Position numbers and translations under genes: made by a program. DNA of 64,000 nucleotides from JBBRHQ01 sp963781345 (lineage in GTDB: Bacteria > Actinomycetota > Thermoleophilia > Solirubrobacterales > 70-9), in the NCBI GenBank assembly GCA_963781345.1, contig CAWAFQ010000007.1, positions 182,044-246,043 on the forward strand, read 5' to 3'. The notes beneath the pieces were generated by a model, which saw nothing but the letters and a program-made list of their open reading frames with translations, had not been told where the DNA came from and searched no databases. Positions 34,828-43,367 of the stretch are shown piece by piece; the stretch's first letter is position 1, and every line of letters begins with the position of its first letter.

Positions 34828-35898
34828 ATGGACCTGCTGGTCAAGCGAGACGATCTCGGCGAGACCCGCGTCGACGAGGCGGCGCAGCCGGACCTCGACC
34901 CCGGCCAGGCCCTGCTCGCGATCGACTCCTTCGGGCTGACCTCGAACAACATCACCTACGCGGTCTTCGGCGAGGCGATGTCGTACTGGGACTTCTTCCC
35001 GGCGCCGAAGGGCTGGGGGCGGGTGCCGGTCTGGGGCTTCGCCGACGTCGCGGCCAGCACCGGCGACGATCTCGAGGTGGGTGAGCGGATCTACGGCTTC
35101 CTGCCGATGTCGACCGAGCTGATCGTCACCCCTGAACGCACCAGCGAGCGCGGCTTCGTCGACGCCGCGCCGCACCGGGCCGGGCTTCCCGGCACCTACA
35201 ACAGCTATCTGCGGATCGGTGGCGATGCGGGCTATGACCCGGCGCGTGAGGCCGAGCAGATGCTGCTGAGGCCGCTCTTCACCACGTCCTTTCTGATCGA
35301 TGACTTCCTCGCCGATCGGGGCCTGCTCGACGGCGCCTCGGTGGTCCTTTCCAGCGCCTCCAGCAAGACGGCGCTGACGGCCGCCTACCTCCTCGCCAAG
35401 CGCGAGGGGGTCGAGGTGGTCGGGCTGACCTCGGCCGGGAACGTCGGCTTCGTCGAAGGCCTCGGTCCCTACGACCGGGTCGTCCCCTACGCGGAGATCT
35501 CCTCGCTGCCGAGCGGGGCGGCTGTCTATGTCGACATCGCCGGCGACGCCGCGACCCGTGCCGCGATCCATCGCCATTTCGGCGCGAAGCTGCGACACAG
35601 CGCCGTCGTCGGCGCCACCCATTGGGACGCGGCGCCGGCCGAGGCCGGCGAGCTGCCCGGGCCGGCGCCGGAGTTCTTCTTCGCGCCCGACCGCGTCGCC
35701 CAGCGCATCGCCGACTGGGGTCCCGACGGATTCGAGGCCCGCACCACCGAGGCCTGGAGGCACTACGTCGAGTGGACCGAGGGCTGGCTGCAGGTCGTCC
35801 GCGGAGAGGGGCCCGAGGCCGTCGCCGCCGCCTACCTGGAGATGCTCGCCGGCGGGGTCGACCCGACCGTCGGCCACGTTCTCACGATGCGCCCCTGA
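34828..35898 (+). CDS. DUF2855 family protein
   Basis: A 356-residue protein starting at ATG 34828 (MDLLVKRDDLGETRV). It matches DUF2855, a family distantly shaped like zinc-free medium-chain reductases. It has LAIDSFGLTSNNITYAVFGE (about 36-55), the conserved WDFFPAPKGWGRVPVWGFADV (as WDFFPAPKGWGR and VPVWGFADV), and a Rossmann-like SSASSKTALTAAYLLAKREG (about 174-193) in place of a GxGxxG loop. Activity is unknown; family members are annotated near lipid and polyketide genes. It is followed 39 bases later by a thiolase on the same strand, so a role in acyl-CoA metabolism is a reasonable guess. Confidence 0.85.
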   Translation: MDLLVKRDDLGETRVDEAAQPDLDPGQALLAIDSFGLTSNNITYAVFGEAMSYWDFFPAPKGWGRVPVWGFADVAASTGDDLEVGERIYGFLPMSTELIVTPERTSERGFVDAAPHRAGLPGTYNSYLRIGGDAGYDPAREAEQMLLRPLFTTSFLIDDFLADRGLLDGASVVLSSASSKTALTAAYLLAKREGVEVVGLTSAGNVGFVEGLGPYDRVVPYAEISSLPSGAAVYVDIAGDAATRAAIHRHFGAKLRHSAVVGATHWDAAPAEAGELPGPAPEFFFAPDRVAQRIADWGPDGFEARTTEAWRHYVEWTEGWLQVVRGEGPEAVAAAYLEMLAGGVDPTVGHVLTMRP

Positions 35899-35937
35899 GA
35901 TGACCGGTCCCACCGGATCACCCACCTGAGGCCTCCG

Positions 35938-37116
35938 ATGGGCGCCGCCTTCATCCTCGACGCCGTCCGCACCCCCTTCGGGCGCTACGGGGGAGCGCTG
36001 GCAGCGGTGCGGCCAGACGACCTCGCCGCCCACGCTCTGCGCGCCCTGCTCGAGCGCTCGCCGGATCTAGATCCCGCCGCGATCGACGACGTCATCCTCG
36101 GAGACGCCAACGGAGCCGGCGAGGACAACCGCGACGTCGCCCGGATGGCGGTGCTCCTCGCCGGGCTCCCGACAAGCGTCCCCGGCGTGACCGTCAACCG
36201 GCTCTGCGGCTCCAGCCTCGAGGCGGCGATCGGCGCCAGCCGCGCGGTCGAGACCGGCGACGCTTCGCTGGTGCTCGCCGGCGGGGTCGAGTCGATGAGC
36301 CGGGCGCCGTGGGTGCTGCTGAAGCCCGAGCGCGGCTTCCCCCGCGGACACGAGGAGCTTCACTCGACCACCCTCGGCTGGCGAATGGTGAACCCGCTGA
36401 TGCCCGAGCGCTGGACGATCTCGCTCGGAGAAAGCGCCGAGCACCTTGCCGACCTGCACTCGATCTCCCGCGAGGAGCAGGACGAGTTCGCCCTGCGCAG
36501 CCACCGCCTCGCCTCCGCCGCCTGGGAGGAGGGCCGCTACGCGGACCAGATCGTCGAGGTTCCCGGCTCGGAGCTGCGGCGCGACGAGAGTATCCGGGCC
36601 GACACGTCGATCGAGGCGCTGGCGAGGCTGCGCCCCGTCTTCCGCGAGGACGGGACGGTGACCGCCGGCAACGCATCGCCGCTCAACGACGGCGCCGCGG
36701 CGATGCTGATCGGAGACGAGGACGCCGCCGCCCGGATCGGCCGCGAGCCCCTCGCCCGGATCGCCTCGCGCGCGGCCGCCGGGGTCGACCCCGACGTCTT
36801 CGGCATCGGCCCGGTGCGGGCGGCCGAGGACGCGCTCGCCCGCGCCGGGATCGGCTGGGGCGACGTCGCCGTCGTCGAGCTCAACGAGGCCTTCGCCTCG
36901 CAGTCGCTCGCCTGTCTCGCCGGCTGGCCCGAACTCGACCCCGAGAAGGTCAACCCAAACGGGGGAGCAATCGCGATCGGCCACCCGCTCGGAGCCTCAG
37001 GCGCCCGCATTCTCGGCACCCTCGCCCACGAGCTTCGCCGCCGCGGCGGCAGCTGGGGCCTGGCGGCCATCTGCATCGGCGTCGGCCAGGGGCTCGCCGT
37101 CGTGCTCGAGGCCTGA
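35938..37116 (+). CDS. Acetyl-CoA acetyltransferase (thiolase)
   Basis: A 392-residue thiolase of the PcaF/FadA type that joins or cleaves acyl-CoA. The N-terminal FILDAVRTPFGRYGGAL, nucleophile Cys near residue 88 in VNRLCGSSLEAAIGA, GGVESMSRAPW, LNEAFASQS (about 319-327), GGAIAIGHPLGASGARI with the catalytic His, and a second Cys in AICIGVGQG are all present. NRLCGSS is a small change from the usual NRLCASG. It could be beta-oxidation, acetoacetyl-CoA synthesis or beta-ketoadipyl thiolysis. The downstream gene is on the other strand. Confidence 0.92.
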   Translation: MGAAFILDAVRTPFGRYGGALAAVRPDDLAAHALRALLERSPDLDPAAIDDVILGDANGAGEDNRDVARMAVLLAGLPTSVPGVTVNRLCGSSLEAAIGASRAVETGDASLVLAGGVESMSRAPWVLLKPERGFPRGHEELHSTTLGWRMVNPLMPERWTISLGESAEHLADLHSISREEQDEFALRSHRLASAAWEEGRYADQIVEVPGSELRRDESIRADTSIEALARLRPVFREDGTVTAGNASPLNDGAAAMLIGDEDAAARIGREPLARIASRAAAGVDPDVFGIGPVRAAEDALARAGIGWGDVAVVELNEAFASQSLACLAGWPELDPEKVNPNGGAIAIGHPLGASGARILGTLAHELRRRGGSWGLAAICIGVGQGLAVVLEA

Positions 37117-37133
37117 GCCCACGGCCGCGCGCC

Positions 37134-37490
37134 TCAGCCGCCGGCCAGCTCCGGGATGTGGCGCTCGAGGTGCTTCGCGATCGTCTCGCGCACCCAGCCC
37201 TGGGTGGCCGGGTCGGCCATCCGGTAGCGGCCGAGCAGCATCGCCTGGTCGTCGAGCGGGAGCCCGGCGATCTCCCAGCGCACCGCGAGGCGCTCGAAGA
37301 GGATCTCGCTGCGCCGGCGCCAGGCGTCCTCGGCGGAGGTCGCCGCGCCGGCGGGCGCCTCGCCGATCTTGGCGATCGTCCCCGCGCTCAGCGACTCGCG
37401 CAGGGTGAGGACGTTGCCCTCGGGGTCGGTGTAGTTGGCGGTGGCGGCGCTCGGCCGCTCGCGCCGGCGGGGCTTTCGTCGCTTTGCCAT
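37134..37490 (-). CDS. Conserved hypothetical protein
   Basis: A 118-residue soluble protein, MAKRRKPRRRERPSAATANY, with a strongly basic N-terminus. It then has TDPEGNVLTLRESLSAGTI and a helical region EDAWRRRSEILFERLAVRWEIAGLPL. I do not recognise a family. The basic head suggests nucleic-acid contact but nothing more. The start ATG at 37490 is preferred over upstream in-frame codons because the protein-like composition begins there. It is divergent from the downstream MFS gene by about 100 bases. Confidence 0.6.
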   Translation of the reverse strand: MAKRRKPRRRERPSAATANYTDPEGNVLTLRESLSAGTIAKIGEAPAGAATSAEDAWRRRSEILFERLAVRWEIAGLPLDDQAMLLGRYRMADPATQGWVRETIAKHLERHIPELAGG

Positions 37491-37591
37491 CGGCCCTGAT
37501 TCTGCCAGTGCCACCGCGCTCGCCCCCGGAAACGGCGGGGCCGGTCCACGCTGGGGCCGCCGCGAACACGCCCGGAGGCGGCCCTAGGGTT

Positions 37592-39169
37592 GTGACCTTG
37601 GAGGCTCACCCGAACAGGGGTCTGGTCCTGGCGGCGATGGTCTTTGCCGTCGCGATGACCTTCATCGACCAGACGATCGTCGCGATCGCGGCGCCCCAGC
37701 TCCAGGACGATCTCTCACTCTCCTCGACTGGGGTGCAGTGGATCATCAACGGCTACCTGTTGGCGCTCGCGGCTCTGTTCGCTTTGGGCGGGCGCCTCGC
37801 CGACATCGTCGGTCACCGGACGATGGTCGTGACCGGCGTCATCGTCTTCGCCACCTCCTCGGCACTGTGCGGCGCGACCCCGACCGGCGGGATCGCTGAG
37901 GCCTGGATCATCTTCTTCCGCGTCGTCCAGGGGGTGGGGGCAGCGCTGATGTTCCCGGCCGCGCTGGCGATCGTGATCGCCTCCTACCCGCTGGGCGAGC
38001 GCGGCAAGGCGATGGCGATCTTCTTCGGAATCGCCGGCGGCCTCACCTCGATCGGCCCGATCGCCGGCGGATACCTGACCGAGTGGACCTGGCGGGCGAT
38101 CTTCTGGGTCAACATCCCGGTCGCGATCACCGCCCTGGTGCTGATCGCGATCTCGAAGCCCGAGAACGAGAAGCACCCGGCGCCGCTCGACTACCGTGGC
38201 GCCGTCCTCGTCGCAGGCGGGATGGGCCTGGCCGTGTTCGGCCTGCAGCAGGCGAGCGAGTGGGGCTGGGGCAGCGTCGAGACGATCAGCTGCCTCGCGG
38301 CCGGGCTGATCATCCTCGTCGCGTTCGTCGTCCTGGAGCTGCGCATCCCCGAGCCGCTGCTGCGGCTGCGGATCTTCGAGGACCGCCGCTTCGCGATGCA
38401 GAACATCGTCCTCTTCCTGCTGATGATCTGCTTCATCCCGCTCTTCTTCTTCGCCAGCACCTATGCGCAGATCTCGCTCGGCAACAGCGCCTCGGAGGCG
38501 GGCATCTACCTGCTTACCTTCTTCGCCGGCTTCGCCGTCGCCGCCCAGATCGGAGGCCGGATCCTCGACGAGCGCGGAGCCAGGCCGGCGGTGGTCGCCG
38601 GCTGCGCTATCGCCGCCGCCGGCTTCTTCCTCTGGGCCCGCAAGCTCCCCGGCCTCGAGTACAGCAGCCAGTGGCTATACATCGTCATCGCCGGCGCCGG
38701 AGTCGGGTTGATCCTCGGCCCCTCCAACACCGACGCGGTCAATCGCGCGCCCGCCAGCCGCTACGGCGAGGCCACAGGGATAACCCAGACGGTCCGCAAC
38801 TTCGGCTCCAGCATCGGGCTCGCGGTGCTGGGTACGGTCCTGATCTTTCAGAACAAGTCCAACCTCGAGTCCTCCCTGGGAGCGCTGGGGCTGCCGAAGG
38901 CAAGGGCCGACCAGATCGCCGACTCGATCAGCCAGAACACCAGCGGCGGCGGGAGCCTCGGCGCTCGCGGCGGGAAGCGGGCGCAGGAATTCCTCGACGC
39001 CGTCCAGCACAGCTACGCGCTCTCCTCGCGCACGATCTTCTACGCGATGGCCGGGGTGATGGCCGTCTGCTTCGCCGTCGCCCTGGTGGCACTGCCGGGC
39101 GGAAGGATGGAGGAGATTCCCGAAGCAGGGCCGGCCGACGGCGGCCAGCCGGCCATCCCGACCCCCTAG
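37592..39169 (+). CDS. DHA2-family MFS drug exporter
   Basis: A 525-residue, 14-span exporter of the EmrB/QacA type, driven by the proton gradient. It carries MTFIDQTIVAIAAPQLQDDL in helix 1 (motif D1 region), GGRLADIVGHRTMVVTG (motif A), FRVVQGVGAALMFPAALAIV and GIAGGLTSIGPIAGGYLTEW (motif C-like, about 142-161). Start at GTG 37592 (MTLEAHPNRGLVLAAMVFAV); a TTG two codons later is possible. The short C-terminal tail is cytoplasmic. The substrate is unknown; drug or metabolite export is a family-level statement. Confidence 0.92.
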   Translation: MTLEAHPNRGLVLAAMVFAVAMTFIDQTIVAIAAPQLQDDLSLSSTGVQWIINGYLLALAALFALGGRLADIVGHRTMVVTGVIVFATSSALCGATPTGGIAEAWIIFFRVVQGVGAALMFPAALAIVIASYPLGERGKAMAIFFGIAGGLTSIGPIAGGYLTEWTWRAIFWVNIPVAITALVLIAISKPENEKHPAPLDYRGAVLVAGGMGLAVFGLQQASEWGWGSVETISCLAAGLIILVAFVVLELRIPEPLLRLRIFEDRRFAMQNIVLFLLMICFIPLFFFASTYAQISLGNSASEAGIYLLTFFAGFAVAAQIGGRILDERGARPAVVAGCAIAAAGFFLWARKLPGLEYSSQWLYIVIAGAGVGLILGPSNTDAVNRAPASRYGEATGITQTVRNFGSSIGLAVLGTVLIFQNKSNLESSLGALGLPKARADQIADSISQNTSGGGSLGARGGKRAQEFLDAVQHSYALSSRTIFYAMAGVMAVCFAVALVALPGGRMEEIPEAGPADGGQPAIPTP

Positions 39170-39214
39170 GATTCGCGCCATGCTCGTCCGTCCGAAGCGC
39201 GCCTAGGGGCAGCG

Positions 39215-40393
39215 ATGGAGCGCGCGACGACCGCCGGCCGCCCCCGCCTGAGCGCGACCCTGCGCGAGGGCGAGCAGGTGACCCCGCTCGAACTCTTCTT
39301 CGACCTCGTCTTCGTCCTCGCGATCACCCAGTGCACAGCGCTGATGGCAAACGACCCGACCTGGCCGGGGGTCGCCCAGGGGCTCCTCGTTCTCGGCGTG
39401 CTGTGGTGGGCCTGGGTCGGCTACGCCTGGCTGACCAGCGTCGTCGACCCCGAGGAGGGTGCGGTTCGGATCGCGATATTCGGGGCGATGGCGGGACTGC
39501 TGGTCGTCTCGCTCTGCGTGCCGGAGGCCTTCGATGACCTTGCGCTCACCTTCGCCGTCGCCTATGCCGTCGTCCGCGCCGGGCAGATCGCCCTCTTCCT
39601 CCTCGCCGGCCGCGACGACCCCGGCCTGCGGAGGTCTGTCGTCGGGCTCGCCGTCAGCAGCGCGATCGGCGTCGGCCTCCTCGTCGCGGCCTCGTTTCTA
39701 GACGGCGTCGCCCAGGGGGCCGTCTGGCTGCTGGCGATCCTGATCGACATGGGCGGCCCCTACCTCTTCGGCGCCGAGGGCTGGAAGCTGGTGCCGCGCC
39801 ACTTCGCCGAGCGCCATGGCCTGATCATCATCATCGCCCTCGGCGAGTCGATCGTCGCCATCGGCGCCGGCGCCGACACCAGTCTCGACGCCGGGATCGT
39901 CACCGCGGCGGTGCTCGGGATCGCCCTGACGGCGGCGATGTGGTGGGCGTACTTCGACGTGGTCGCGATCTTCGCCACCCGCCACCTCGAGGAGGCGCCG
40001 GTGGGACGGGTCCAGAACGAGATCGCCCGTGACTCGTACTCGTTCCTGCACTTTCCGATGATCGCCGGGATCGTCCTCGTCGCCCTCGGCCTGAAGAAGA
40101 CGATCGGACACGTCGACCACCACCTCGAGATCGTCCCGGCGTTCGCCCTGCTCGGCGGCCTCGCGATGTACCTCCTCGCCCACGTCGCCTTCCGCTACCG
40201 CAATGTCCACACGCTCAGCCTCAGACGTCTCTTGGTCGCGATCATCCTCGTCGCAATGATCCCGCTCGCGACCGAGGTCTCGGCGATCGCAGCACTGGCG
40301 GGCGTGGCCGTAATCGCCTGGGCCCTGATCACCTACGAGGCTCTCCGCTACGGGGAGGCCCGCGCCCGGGTCCGCCACCAAGCCGCCCCGTAG
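39215..40393 (+). CDS. ltrA: Low temperature requirement protein A
   Basis: A 392-residue membrane protein of the LtrA family (PF06772-like), named from a Listeria cold-growth locus; the activity is unknown. Signatures: VTPLELFFDLVFVLAITQ (about 22-39), WWAWVGYAWLTSVVDPEEG (about 67-85), FAERHGLIIIIALGESIVAIG (as FAERHGLIIIIALGE and SIVAIG, about 199-219) and WWAYFDVV. About 10-12 spans are predicted. The ATG at 39215 gives a short polar head before the first motif. It is alone on its strand, followed by a tandem hairpin repeat. Confidence 0.92.
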   Translation: MERATTAGRPRLSATLREGEQVTPLELFFDLVFVLAITQCTALMANDPTWPGVAQGLLVLGVLWWAWVGYAWLTSVVDPEEGAVRIAIFGAMAGLLVVSLCVPEAFDDLALTFAVAYAVVRAGQIALFLLAGRDDPGLRRSVVGLAVSSAIGVGLLVAASFLDGVAQGAVWLLAILIDMGGPYLFGAEGWKLVPRHFAERHGLIIIIALGESIVAIGAGADTSLDAGIVTAAVLGIALTAAMWWAYFDVVAIFATRHLEEAPVGRVQNEIARDSYSFLHFPMIAGIVLVALGLKKTIGHVDHHLEIVPAFALLGGLAMYLLAHVAFRYRNVHTLSLRRLLVAIILVAMIPLATEVSAIAALAGVAVIAWALITYEALRYGEARARVRHQAAP

Positions 40394-40406
40394 CCCGAAT
40401 CCGCCC

Positions 40407-40532
40407 CCCGACGTGGCCGACGTCGCGCACGCTGAGCATGCCTGAGGTCGGCCACGCCTCCGAGGGGCCGCCAACCTCCCGACGTGGCCGACGTCGCGCA
40501 CGCTGAGCATGCCTGAGGTCGGCCACGCCTCC
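40407..40532. repeat. Duplicated 55-bp hairpin element
   Basis: Two identical 55-base units (40407-40461 and 40478-40532, period 71) each contain CGTGGCCGAC and GTCGGCCACG as perfect 10-bp arms around a 25-base loop with GCATGC inside. They lie between the converging ltrA and MBL/rhodanese genes. Identity over 55 bases with a 16-base spacer that differs in content points to a mobile or amplified extragenic palindrome. Confidence 0.85.
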
Positions 40533-40575
40533 TGGGGGGGCGCGGCGATCGACCGCGCCGGTATACCGCCCGCCC

Positions 40576-41955
40576 TCAGCCGCGCTCGAGCGGGTGGCCG
40601 CGGCTCTGCCAGACGCCGACGCCGCCGTGGCCTACGTGGATGACCTCGGCGAAGCCCTCGCGCTGGAGGATCGAGGCGGCGAGGCCACTGCGCTTGCCAC
40701 CGCCGCAGACGGCGGCGATCGGGGCGTCGTGGGAGAGCTCATCGAGGCGAGCGCCGAGCTCGCCGTAGGGAATGTGGACCGAGGCGGGGATGTGCCCGGC
40801 GGCGAACTCGTCGGCGTCGCGGACATCGAGGACGACCAGGCCCTCGCCCTCCCCCAGCCGCCGCGCCAGCTCATCCGGATCGATCAGCTCGAGGCGCTCG
40901 ACCGGGCGGTCCTCGGAGCGCCACGAGGTCATCCCGCCCTCGAGGAAGCCGCGCACCCGCAGACCCACCGACGCGAGCAGCTCCGCCGCCTCGAGCTCGT
41001 AGCCGTCAGAGGCGGCGACCACGATCAGCTCGACGCCCTCGGGAACGATCCGCGCGACCTTGGTCCCGAAGCCGGTGTCATAGGCGGAGGCGCTGTAGGC
41101 CCCCGGGATGTGGGCCTCGTCGAACTGCTCGTTGGTGCGGGCGTCGATCACCTGGGCGCCATCGGCGATCGCCACCTCGACCGCTCGCGGCGAGAGCGGC
41201 GTCGGCGTTCCCAGATCCTCGATCAGCGGCCCCCGGTTGAGCGCGACTATGCGCTCGAGGTTGGGAGGACGATCGCCGAGTGATGAGAGCGAGTCGGCGA
41301 CGAAGGACTCCTCGCTGTCGAATCCCAGGGCGCGGTTGTGGCGGCGCTCGAAGCCGATCGTCGAGGAGGCCTTGTGGTCGATCCCGGAGCTGCCGCACAG
41401 GGACCCGCCGAGATGGCCGGGCCAGACCTCAACGCTGTCGGGCAGGGCGAAGAGGTGGTCGTGGAGCGAGTGGTAGATCTGGGATGCGCCCTGATCGGCT
41501 TCGATCGCGAGGTCGGGGCGGGCGACGTCGCCGACAAAGAGCGAGTCGCCGGTGAGCACCGCCCACGGCTCGGCCGCCCGGTCGCTGTCGCGCAACAGGA
41601 AGGAGGTGTGCTCGGGGCGGTGGCCGGGCGTCTCCATCGCCTCGATCGTGACCGTACCCAGCTCCAGCGTCCAGCCGTCTCGGAAGCCCTCGTGGGGATA
41701 CTCGGCCCCGGCAAGCTCGCTGACGTGGATCGTGGCGCCGGTCGCACGCGCGAGCCGGCCGTGCCCGGAGACGTGGTCGGCGTGGTTGTGGGTCTCGAGG
41801 ACGTGCTCGATGCGGACCCCGTGGAGGCGGCTCAAGCGCAGGTAGGGATCGATGTCCCACTGCGGGTCGATGACGGCGGCGACGCCGGCCCGGGAGTCGC
41901 CCACCAGGTAGGAGGCGCATCCGAGGTCCTCGTGGAGAATCTGTCTGAACAGCAT
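40576..41955 (-). CDS. MBL-fold hydrolase with two rhodanese domains
   Basis: A 459-residue enzyme of the persulfide dioxygenase/rhodanese fusion type, acting on glutathione- or mycothiol-like persulfides in sulfide detoxification. The N-terminal MBL domain has ETHNHADHVSGH (about 55-66) and GDSLFVGDVARPDL (about 141-154). The first rhodanese domain (about 257-345) lacks the active Cys (VVAASDGYE in its place). The second (about 360-459) has CGGGKRSGLAA with the reactive Cys. Start is ATG 41955; the longer frame upstream overlaps the divergent MFS gene. It is 44 bases from that gene's start. Confidence 0.9.
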   Translation of the reverse strand: MLFRQILHEDLGCASYLVGDSRAGVAAVIDPQWDIDPYLRLSRLHGVRIEHVLETHNHADHVSGHGRLARATGATIHVSELAGAEYPHEGFRDGWTLELGTVTIEAMETPGHRPEHTSFLLRDSDRAAEPWAVLTGDSLFVGDVARPDLAIEADQGASQIYHSLHDHLFALPDSVEVWPGHLGGSLCGSSGIDHKASSTIGFERRHNRALGFDSEESFVADSLSSLGDRPPNLERIVALNRGPLIEDLGTPTPLSPRAVEVAIADGAQVIDARTNEQFDEAHIPGAYSASAYDTGFGTKVARIVPEGVELIVVAASDGYELEAAELLASVGLRVRGFLEGGMTSWRSEDRPVERLELIDPDELARRLGEGEGLVVLDVRDADEFAAGHIPASVHIPYGELGARLDELSHDAPIAAVCGGGKRSGLAASILQREGFAEVIHVGHGGVGVWQSRGHPLERG

Positions 41956-41999
41956 CGCCGCGCACCATACCCCGGCCTGCCAGCCTGTTGGGGTTCGAG

Positions 42000-43274
42000 A
42001 TGACCTCACCGCAAACACTCCTGCGCGTCCTGCGCCACCGCGATTTCCGCTTCCTCTGGCTGGCCCAGTCGTCGAGCGTGCTCGGCGACGCGATCGTGAC
42101 CGTCGCCCTGGCGCTGTTCGTCATCGACCTGACCGGCAACGCGACCGACCTCGGATTCGTCCTCGCCGCGCACGCGCTCCCGCTGGTCGGCTTCGTCCTG
42201 ATCGGCGGGGTCTGGGCGGACCGGCTCCCGCGACACCGGCTGATGATCGGAACCGACCTGGTCCGCTTCGCGCTCCACGGCCTGCTCGCTGTGCTGATCT
42301 TCACCGGCGAGGTCGAGGTCTGGCATATCGTCGCGATCGAGATCGGCTTCGGAGTCGCCGAGGCGTTCTTCCGCCCGGCCGCCACCGGGCTCCTTCCCCA
42401 GACCGTCCCCGAGGCCGAGATCCAGGAGGCGAACGCGGTCACCTCGATGTTCAACAGCTTCGCCGAGTTCGCCGGCCCGGCGATCGCGGCGGTGCTGATC
42501 GTCGCCGTCGGCGCCGGCGCCGCCTTCGCCCTCGATGCCGCCACATTCCTCCTCAGCGCCGCCTTCCTCTCGCAGGTGCGCCCGCGAGAGCGGGGCGACG
42601 GCGCCGCCGCGGACCGCCGCGGAGTGTGGGCGGAGCTGCGCGAGGGCTACCGTGAGGTCCGCTCACGCGCCTGGGTCTGGGTGACGCTCGCCTCGATCTC
42701 GGTCTCGCTCTTCGTCGCGCTCGCCCCCTGGTACGTGCTCGGCCCCGTGATCGCCGGCAAGCAGTACGACGACGTTGCTGTCTACGGCGCCGTCGCCGCC
42801 GCCTTCGGCGCAGGAACGGTCATCGGGTCGCTGATCGGGATCGGCTGGAGACCGAGATACCCGATGCGTGTGGGAATGCTCTTCCTGCTCGCCTGGCCAC
42901 CGTCGATGATGCTCTACGCGGCCGGACTGAGCCTCTGGGTGGTCATCCCGGCAATCGCCTTTGCCGGTCTCGGCATCGCGCTGTTCGAGGTCTGGTGGCT
43001 GACCGCGCTCGCCGAGCACATCCCTCCGCAGAAGCTCTCCCGGGTCACCTCGTATGACTGGATGGTCTCGCTCGGGCTGCTGCCGCTCGGCTACCTGCTG
43101 GCGGGTCCACTGGCCCACGCCCTGGGAGCCGTCGAGGTCTTCCTCGGTGGCTGCGTCCTCGCCCTGATCGCGACCGCCGTCGCCCTGATCCCGCGCCAGA
43201 CGCGGATGCTCGAGGACCGCGGCGCCCCGGCCGCGCTCCCGGAGCATCCGGCGGCGGGCGTCCCCCTTCCCTGA
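42000..43274 (+). CDS. MFS transporter (MFS_3 type)
   Basis: A 424-residue, 12-span MFS protein resembling the enterobactin-exporter/MFS_3 group. It has LLRVLRHRDFRFLWLAQSSS at the start, GVWADRLPRHRLMIGTDLVR (motif A region, about 66-85) and EAFFRPAATGLLPQTVPEAE with LQEANA-like IQEANAVTSMFNSFAEFAGPA (as IQEANAVTSMFN and SFAEFAGPA). The start at ATG 42000 immediately precedes the conserved N-terminus. The substrate is unknown. It is divergent from the persulfide-type enzyme. Confidence 0.88.
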   Translation: MTSPQTLLRVLRHRDFRFLWLAQSSSVLGDAIVTVALALFVIDLTGNATDLGFVLAAHALPLVGFVLIGGVWADRLPRHRLMIGTDLVRFALHGLLAVLIFTGEVEVWHIVAIEIGFGVAEAFFRPAATGLLPQTVPEAEIQEANAVTSMFNSFAEFAGPAIAAVLIVAVGAGAAFALDAATFLLSAAFLSQVRPRERGDGAAADRRGVWAELREGYREVRSRAWVWVTLASISVSLFVALAPWYVLGPVIAGKQYDDVAVYGAVAAAFGAGTVIGSLIGIGWRPRYPMRVGMLFLLAWPPSMMLYAAGLSLWVVIPAIAFAGLGIALFEVWWLTALAEHIPPQKLSRVTSYDWMVSLGLLPLGYLLAGPLAHALGAVEVFLGGCVLALIATAVALIPRQTRMLEDRGAPAALPEHPAAGVPLP

Positions 43275-43311
43275 GCTACCCCACCCGAGTAATCCCACCC
43301 GCCGGGGCGTC

Positions 43312-43367
43312 TGCCCACCGAGCGAAGCGACGCGAGGTGCCCACCGAGCTAGCGAAGCGACTCGAGG
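43312..43367. repeat. Imperfect direct repeat copying the decarboxylase 3' end
   Basis: TGCCCACCGAGCGAAGCGAC (43312-43331) recurs with a 3-4 base insertion at 43338-43362, followed by CGAGG in both. The second copy contains the decarboxylase stop codon and last codons, so the first is a small partial duplication just beyond the gene. Confidence 0.6.

Noticed and set aside
40407..40532. CRISPR array
   Set aside because: Only two repeats, 55 bases long with a 16-base spacer and no cas genes; the repeats are hairpins and the spacing is wrong.
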